This document shows positions 58,743-64,000 of a DNA stretch of 64,000 bases, in pieces. The DNA is taken from positions 2,542,001-2,606,000 of the forward strand of contig OZ250159.1 in NCBI GenBank assembly GCA_965237785.1, written 5' to 3'. The notes under the pieces are model-generated. The model was given only the letters and a program-made list of their open reading frames with translations. It was not told the origin of the DNA and did not search any database. How positions within the stretch are numbered: position 1 is the first letter of the stretch; each line of letters starts with the position of its first letter. The stretch comes from UBA6522 sp965237785. GTDB taxonomy: Bacteria; Pseudomonadota; Gammaproteobacteria; Steroidobacterales; Rariloculaceae. The translations under genes and the position numbers were made by a program.

Positions 58743-60736
58743 TCACTCGACGATCTCTGAATTGCCAATCGGAATGATGGTCCCCCCCGACGCCGCGAAT
58801 GTCGCGGCCTGGGTCTGCATCTCCAGGGTTACCTCCAGGTCCGCCGGATTCAGGATCGCCCCGTGGCTCCCTCTGTTGAAGCGCACGATGCCACGCACCC
58901 CCGCGGGATTCACGGTCGTCCTGGTGACGTCCAACAACCCCATGATCTCGGCGACGTTGTCGATCAGTGTCATCGGTACGGACGTATCCGATCGAACGCC
59001 GACCAGGTGAATGGGGTGGTTGGACGCCGCCCTGGCAGCGTAGTTAACCGGATCGATTGAATCCAGCACAGTTTGCAGGTCGCGAATAAAGTTTTCGAAA
59101 CCGACCGTGCCGAAAGGCAGTCCCGCCGCCTCCACGGCCGCACGGATTGGCATCCCAAAGACGATCGCCATGGGATCCACAAGAAAATCCGAGTACGGCC
59201 CGCCGGCGCTCGACAGGGTCGCTGTGGAGAATTCCGTATTCAGGGCCACGAACGGGGTCGAGAAAATAGCGCCCAGCGAGACACCGGCAAAGTGGATTCG
59301 GTCGCCGTTCAGATCCGCAAGACCGTCGCTGTCGATGTCCAGAACCGGTACCGTACGGATCAAGTGGAAGAGATCCGACACCGCCTGGCGCCCGTGATCC
59401 CGGGCGTTCAACGGATTCCCCACATTGAAGATCTGCCAGCCGTTGTCGACCTGCCCGTCCGGGACCAGACTGCCCAATTCGCCGACGTTGTCCAGATTGA
59501 AATGCCGCTCGTTGTTGCCCAGGGGACTGCTCGGTCCCTGATAGAAGAGGTTGCCGGCGTCGGTGACTCCGTGCAGCGGCAGGTCGATGGCAACCATGGC
59601 AAACCCTGCCAGCGCGAAGGCATCGGCGATGGCGATCATCGAGGTGCGGTTGCTGGTCACTCCATGCTGGAACAGCACCACGGGCCAGCCCTCGGGGGGC
59701 TTGCCGGCCGTGGGCGAGGAGGCGAGAACCGGAACTCGCAGCAACCCGCCACGGGGCAGCGGCTACGGATTGGCCGCGGTGGGCGGCGCCAAGTCCGAAT
59801 TCACCCAGATGCTGCCCAGGACGTCACCGGGATCCCCGAAGTAAGGAATCTGCATCCATCCCACGTAAAGGCTGGCCGCACCGGGCAGACCCAGTCCAAG
59901 GTCGGCAGTGGTAATGCCCGTCGGCACGAGTTGGTGCGGCATGGGTCCGGCGCTGGCCTGGGCCGCGTCCAGCACGTCGGAAACCGATTGAGTGGTGACA
60001 CTCCATGCCACAACAATCGAATTGCCGGGTAGCCTCAGCAATCCCCTTGCCGCGTCGATCAGGGGGGCGATGGCGGGAAACAGCGGATCCAATTGCGGCG
60101 CACCGGGGACGCTGGCAAGCCCCGCCAGGTGGGAATCGCGCACCGCACCGAACGCCTGGTCGGCTGCGGCCGCGACGCCCGCGGTACTGCGAATCCCGCT
60201 GGTGAGCACGAATAGGTAGGTGGTTTTCGGCGCCAGTGGCCGCAACGGGGTGATTTCCAGTACCGAATCGTTGGTTCCGGTCGCCGCGCTCACACCCACC
60301 GAATAGTCCACTCCGGGAACAAGGGGTACGCCGCGGGTCGCGTCGAGGACGAATACGGTTTCGTTGCCGGTGGGCGCCCGCGGGTCGAACAGGATCAGGC
60401 TGTCCGTATCGATAGCCGCATTGAAAGGCGCCGTAATCTTCGCCACCGTGGAGAAACCGTCGAGCGTATTGACCGCCGCGGCCAGAGGCCGGACGACGCC
60501 GGTGGGAATGTTCAGTGTGGGGCCAAGCCCGGCGGCAACCGGGTTGTAGATATCGTTGGGATAGGGCACGACGTTGTAGGGCGGCGGCGCGTACAGCGCC
60601 GCAAAACCCTGCCCGGACGGCTCGGCCGGCGTGAAAGTAACGGGTTCGGGCCCAGTGGAAGTTCCGCTCTCGCACCCCAGCAGAACAAGCGCTGCCAATA
60701 GCAGCGGAGCTTGGACTAGTAGAGCGACTCCTAAAT
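58743..60736 (-). pseudogene. VolA/Pla-1-like secreted lipase, broken by amber stop and IS insertion
   Basis: The minus strand encodes a lipoprotein signal (PLLLAALVLLGC with lipobox Cys) and then the virulence-factor-lipase N-terminal domain (NVVPYPNDIYNPVAAGLGPT, AVNTLDGFSTVAKITAPFNA). After TAANP comes TAG at 59763-59765, and the same frame goes on RGGLLRVPVLASSPTAGK. The hydrolase domain has VVLFQHGVTSNRTSMIAIAD, a GxSxG nucleophile in IHFAGVSLGAIFSTPFVA, and a His in RFNRGSHGAILNPAD. At 60736 the gene runs into the left end of an insertion sequence, so its native start is lost. Two independent lesions mean it is dead. Confidence 0.82.
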
Positions 60737-60847
60737 AGTGTCTGCCAGAAAACCCGCAGCTGTTTGATTTCAAATTAGAAATAGCGATTTCGGATTGCGA
60801 AGATTTCCCACATGCGGTGGTTTTTTTGAGAAAATGCCTTTTATTCC

Positions 60848-60863
60848 CCCCTTTCGGGGATTC
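60848..60863. terminator. Hairpin inside the left end of the IS
   Basis: The sequence CCCCCCTTTCGGGG can fold into a short GC-rich stem (CCCC/GGGG) with an A+T tract on its left (CTTTTATTC), so on the minus strand it resembles a factor-independent terminator. Such hairpins near IS ends can block read-through of outside transcripts. The position supports this, but the stem is only 4-5 bp. Confidence 0.3.
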
Positions 60864-60881
60864 TTCGCAGGATTATAGCCC

Positions 60882-62300
60882 ATGAGACAGGTACGAAAGT
60901 CGCAGTTCGAACTCGGCGAGGTCCGGATCGAGGACATTGAAATCGATCTCAAGTCCCGGGATGACATCCCGGCGCTACTTCTCGGGCTCCAGCACCTCCA
61001 TGGCGACGCGGAGTTGCGGACGCGGCTGTTCGCGTTGCTGGAGGCGCATATTCTGCCTGGGACCGACCGCAAGGTCGGCCGACCGGGGATGGAGCTGTGG
61101 CGGATATTGGTGATGGGGGTGGTCAAGCAAGGTCTCGGCTGTGACTTCGACCGGGTTCATGATCTGGTGAACGAGCATCGAACGATCCGCGCGTTCCTGG
61201 GTCATGGCGCGTTTTCGGAAAAGCATCGGTACGAGTACCAGACGGTCATCGACAATGTGTGTCCGATGACGCCGGAGTTGTTGTCGGCGGTGGGGCAGTT
61301 GGTGGTGGAGAGCGGTCATGCGGTGGCCAGAAAAAAGCCTGGCGCGCCATTGCGCGGGCGCTGCGATTCGTTCGTGGTTGAGACCGATGTTCATTATCCG
61401 ACCGATGTCAGCCTGCTGTGGGATGCGATGCGGTGCCTGATCCGCGAGACGGGGCGGGCGGCGAGCCCGTACGCGCTCCCGGGCTGGCGTCAGTGGCGCC
61501 ATCTCCGTACCGGCGTGAAGACGCTGTTCAACCGGGTGCGCTCGACGCGGCGCGCGCGCAGCCGCCCGGAGCGTGTGAAGGCGTACCTCGCGCGTTGCGG
61601 CGAACTGGCCGATCGGGCGCAAGAGACCCTGGGCGATCTTGAACGGATAGGAGCCGCGGAGCCCCTGTGCATGGCGCTACGCGGCTTTCTCGGCCATGCC
61701 CGCCGACAGATCGACCGGGTTGAGCGTCGATTGTTGAAAGGCGAGACCATTCCCCACGACGAAAAGGTGTTCTCGATTTTCGAGGAGCATACGCGCTGGA
61801 TCTCCAAGGGCAAGGCCGGCTGTGCGGTTGAACTCGGGGTTCCGGTTTGCGTGATCGAGGACCAGTATCGGTTCCTTCTCCACCACACGATCCTGTGGAC
61901 GGGCGGCGATACGGATGTTGCGGCGCCGATGGTGCAGGAGACGCAAGCCCTTCACCCCGACCTGCGTGTGTGCAGCTTCGACCGTGGCTTCCACAGCCCC
62001 GACAACCGGGTGCGGCTCGATGCGTTGCTCGAGCTCAATGCGTTGCCTCGCAAGGGTCGGCTTTCGCGGGCCGATGTCGCGCGAGAGCAGGACGAGCCGT
62101 TCGCGGCCGCGCGACGGCAACATCCGGCGGTGGAGTCGGCGATTAACGCGCTCGACCACCGCGGTCTGGACCGCGTGCGCACCCATGGCGCGGAGGGGTT
62201 CGCGCGCACCGTTGCGCTGTCGGTGCTGGCCGCCAACCTGCATCGCCTGGGCCAGATCCTGCGCCAACGCGAGCGCAAGCGACGACGACGCGCGGCCTGA
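60882..62300 (+). CDS. ISNCY-family transposase
   Basis: A 472-residue transposase opening MRQVRKSQFELGEVRIEDIE, IDLKSRDDIPALLLGLQHLH and VGRPGMELWRILVMGVVKQG. It contains VETDVHYPTDVSLLWDAMRC with a conserved Asp, KVFSIFEEHTRWISKGKAG, CSFDRGFHSPDNRVRLDALL (second Asp) and HPAVESAINALDHRGLDRVR (a Glu), consistent with a DDE catalytic triad. The frame is intact and full length, so the element may be active. The basic tail (RQRERKRRRRAA) is typical. About 110 bases of terminal region precede it and 230 follow. Confidence 0.85.
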   Translation: MRQVRKSQFELGEVRIEDIEIDLKSRDDIPALLLGLQHLHGDAELRTRLFALLEAHILPGTDRKVGRPGMELWRILVMGVVKQGLGCDFDRVHDLVNEHRTIRAFLGHGAFSEKHRYEYQTVIDNVCPMTPELLSAVGQLVVESGHAVARKKPGAPLRGRCDSFVVETDVHYPTDVSLLWDAMRCLIRETGRAASPYALPGWRQWRHLRTGVKTLFNRVRSTRRARSRPERVKAYLARCGELADRAQETLGDLERIGAAEPLCMALRGFLGHARRQIDRVERRLLKGETIPHDEKVFSIFEEHTRWISKGKAGCAVELGVPVCVIEDQYRFLLHHTILWTGGDTDVAAPMVQETQALHPDLRVCSFDRGFHSPDNRVRLDALLELNALPRKGRLSRADVAREQDEPFAAARRQHPAVESAINALDHRGLDRVRTHGAEGFARTVALSVLAANLHRLGQILRQRERKRRRRAA

Positions 62301-62541
62301 GCGCCCGCCTCCCGCCATGGCACCGCCGTGCCCGGCCCGTCGAGAGACCGGAACGGGCTTCCACGCCCGAACACCGCAAATCCGGGCCAATTTCTCGCCC
62401 GCGGGGCCGATGGCCCCTCGTCGAGCGTCAAATGCCGCCGCCAACGCCGATTGAAGGGCGTGATTCACGCCCAAACGACTGTTAATTTACACAGCCCCAT
62501 CGCCAGAAAGAGGGGTTTTCTGGCAGACACTAAATATCATA

Positions 62542-63610
62542 TCAAAAGAGCAGCTCGTTCATCTTGTACTGCCACTGATTCACGGTCGGCTCCTCGTTGA
62601 GCCGGTCGATGTAATGGCTGATGCGCTGCTTGAGTTCGTCCTTGGAATCGACGCGGATGCCCCTCAACAGCGTTCGTGCGACCTTGCCGAAGAACGACTC
62701 CGCGAGATTGAGCCAGGAGCCGTGTTTCGGCGTGAAGGTGAAATCGAACCGGTTGGCGGTGCTCGCCACATACACCCGCGTTTCCTTGGAGACGTGCGCC
62801 GAGTGATTGTCGAGAATGAGGTGAATTCTGGTTTCCGGCGGGTAGGCGGCATCGAGTTGCTTCAGAAACGCGACGAACTCCCGACTGCAGTGCCGCTCCA
62901 CGACCGCGCTGTGCACGTGACCGGTGAGCACGTCCAGGCCAGCCATCAGCGTGAGCATGCCGTGGCGTTTGTATTCGTAGTCCCGTCCCACCGTCGCGTG
63001 GCGGCCCGGCGCCGGAGGGCGGTCCGGGACGGTCGTGCCGATGGCCTGGATGCCGGGCTTCTCGTCGTAAGAGACGAACGCATACAACCGAGGATCGGAC
63101 CCCCCCGCTGTCGCGCATCACCTCCACGAGCTTGTACACGAGCAGCACATCGGCCATCTTGTGCGGTCGAACTACGGGTCGCGCCGCTCAAGATAATATT
63201 CGGCCATGTGCGGGCGCAGTTCGTGTTGCTTGAGCATCTTCGACACCGTGCCCCGCGCCAATTTTTGGACAAGCTCGCATGGCCCGCTGCCGTGCCGTAC
63301 TCGCGGGGGTGGCTGGACAGCAGCCGCGTCGTCCACAACTCCTCCGGGTAACCCAACTCCTTCGGCTTGCGGCACGCCAGCGCCACCACCCACGCGCGCA
63401 ACGCTACGGTGATGCCCCGCGGTCGCCCGGACCGTTGCAGATCGCCCAGCGCCGCCACGGCCCCGCACTGAAGCACCTTGTTCACACAGCGCCCCACCTT
63501 CGGCCTGTTCGTGTGCAGAGCGCGCGCGATCGTCGAAACCGTCTTGCCGTCCGCGTAGGCCAACAACATCTTCACTCGCTCGACCCGGCGCGCCGGTTCC
63601 GTTAGGAATC
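62542..63610 (-). pseudogene. IS630-type transposase, several frameshifts
   Basis: Pieces in three frames together give an IS630 transposase. First come KMLLAYADGKTVSTIARALH and PKELGYPEELWTTRLLSSHP (HTH part), then ARGTVSKMLKQHELRPHMAE, then the DDE part. That has YAFVSYDEKPGIQAIGTT (first Asp), HLILDNHSAHVSKETRVY (second Asp) and FTPKHGSWLNLAESFFGKVA (Glu). The frame breaks near 63290, 63165 and 63100. No intact copy is present, so the element cannot move by itself. The ISNCY element lies immediately to its left. Confidence 0.82.
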
Positions 63611-63616
63611 GTGCTA

Positions 63617-63985
63617 CTAGTCAACTGAATATCCAAATGTTAGGGACTCCGGATCGACAGTTAACACCCCTGATTTTAGCAAATCCATACCGATAATATT
63701 CCTTGTATGGTCGCCCACGAATACCGAATAATCCTTTACTAGTAGGTCGCCAAATGAAAGCGAACGTAACGTAAGACGCGCCACCTCGACGTTGCTCCTT
63801 CCGTCGACTGTAACGCGAACAAGCTTATCAAACTCAAGTTTCGATAGATCCCCCATAATCTCCCTTGCCAATGCGAGACTAACCTGAGTCTGGAGCGCTC
63901 CTGAGTCGATCAAAAAACGATCAACGACTCCGTTGATAGCCACACTGGCATAAAGATATTGCTGATCAATTTCGAGTGGATACAT
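63617..63985 (-). CDS. Retropepsin-like aspartyl protease domain protein
   Basis: A 122-residue protein. INGVVDRFLIDSGALQTQVS carries the Asp-Ser-Gly-Ala version of the DTGA catalytic loop, and FVGDHTRNIIGMDLLKSGVL is the typical second half with the IIGMDLL element of clan AA proteases. It resembles bacterial single-domain retropepsin-like proteins. ATG 63985 is close to the window edge, so a longer N-terminus upstream cannot be excluded. It is close to the IS630 remnant but is not part of it. Confidence 0.65.
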   Translation of the reverse strand: MYPLEIDQQYLYASVAINGVVDRFLIDSGALQTQVSLALAREIMGDLSKLEFDKLVRVTVDGRSNVEVARLTLRSLSFGDLLVKDYSVFVGDHTRNIIGMDLLKSGVLTVDPESLTFGYSVD

Positions 63986-64000
63986 ATTCTCACTATCAAT

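Larger units (their letters stand above)
60737..62531 (+). mobile_element. ISNCY-type insertion sequence, about 1.8 kb
   Basis: The left end AGTGTCTGCCAGAAAACCC (60737-60755) is found again, inverted, at the right end (62513-62531), a 19-bp terminal inverted repeat. A possible 4-bp target duplication AAAT flanks both ends (60733-60736 and 62532-62535). One transposase gene lies between the ends in the plus direction. The element sits between the lipase gene and a decayed IS630, and removed the lipase start. Confidence 0.8.

Noticed and set aside
2858..59765. In-frame TAG codons in csb2, GH16 and the lipase as evidence for amber recoding
   Set aside because: TAG is the normal stop of many intact genes here (for example BtuB, the HemQ homologue and the NHL protein), and the three affected genes also have truncated ends. 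Nonsense decay explains them.

Overview
The window is a GC-rich, densely coded chromosomal segment from a Gram-negative bacterium. TonB-dependent outer-membrane receptors, a BtuBFCD vitamin B12 system, a fused CysG siroheme synthase, a CysB regulator and lipoboxed or signal-peptide-bearing proteins point to a proteobacterium, most likely an uncultured gammaproteobacterial lineage. That assignment is inference: there is no rRNA or other phylogenetic marker here. I recognised no tRNA or rRNA gene.

Region 1 (1-11681) is a CRISPR-Cas locus of subtype I-G (formerly I-U, Dpsyc/GSU type). It holds the C-terminal HD end of cas3, then csb3, a broken csb2 (Cas5-Cas6 fusion), a cas4-cas1 fusion, cas2, a leader and an array of 35 repeats with 34 spacers. 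csb1 (Cas7) and the start of csb2 are missing. The gap between csb3 and cas4-cas1 is filled by toxin-antitoxin material: an intact vapB joined to a truncated vapC, an intact RHH-antitoxin/VapC pair, a HicA-like pair, three further vapBC or antitoxin scars, and three pieces in both orientations of an AAA-ATPase/PD-(D/E)XK gene. The adaptation genes look intact; the interference complex encoded here looks incomplete.

Region 2 (11688-24494) contains secreted proteins of two uncharacterised families, a frameshifted di-heme cytochrome c peroxidase, a truncated phosphatase, and a cobalamin module: cobO, a cobalamin riboswitch, then btuB-btuF-btuC-btuD with a scrap of a cobD-like gene. Two secreted metallo-beta-lactamase-fold proteins, a phosphotransferase-fold kinase and a small membrane protein follow.

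Region 3 (24715-36409) is an almost gap-free, translationally coupled heme operon: hemA-hemC-hemD-hemB-hemL, histidine kinase, response regulator, hemE, a HemQ/ChdC-family gene, hemH and an FAD amine-oxidase-like gene. The HemQ homologue next to a CpfC-like ferrochelatase suggests the coproporphyrin-dependent heme route, which is uncommon in Gram-negatives. The embedded two-component system and the amine oxidase in the place expected for coproporphyrinogen oxidase make this the most interesting intact system in the window.

Region 4 (36406-45208) has small secreted and membrane proteins, a two-subunit 2-oxoacid:ferredoxin oxidoreductase (korA-korB), a secreted VOC protein, two DUF6152-containing fusion proteins and a cupin. 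Region 5 (45155-50472) is again decayed: a GH16 glycosidase remnant, cysH, rhodanese and metallo-beta-lactamase scraps, a two-gene membrane cassette, and transposase and toxin/antitoxin genes with missing middles, before an intact metallo-beta-lactamase-fold gene.

Region 6 (50479-64000) holds a cysB-led minus-strand gene set divergent from cysG, a frameshifted CNNM/CorC-type transporter, a large TonB-dependent receptor, a VolA-like lipase destroyed by an in-frame stop and by an ISNCY-type insertion sequence, a decayed IS630 transposase and a retropepsin-like protein. Many genes carry single-lesion frameshifts or amber stops. Either this is a genome in active decay or some indels are assembly errors.
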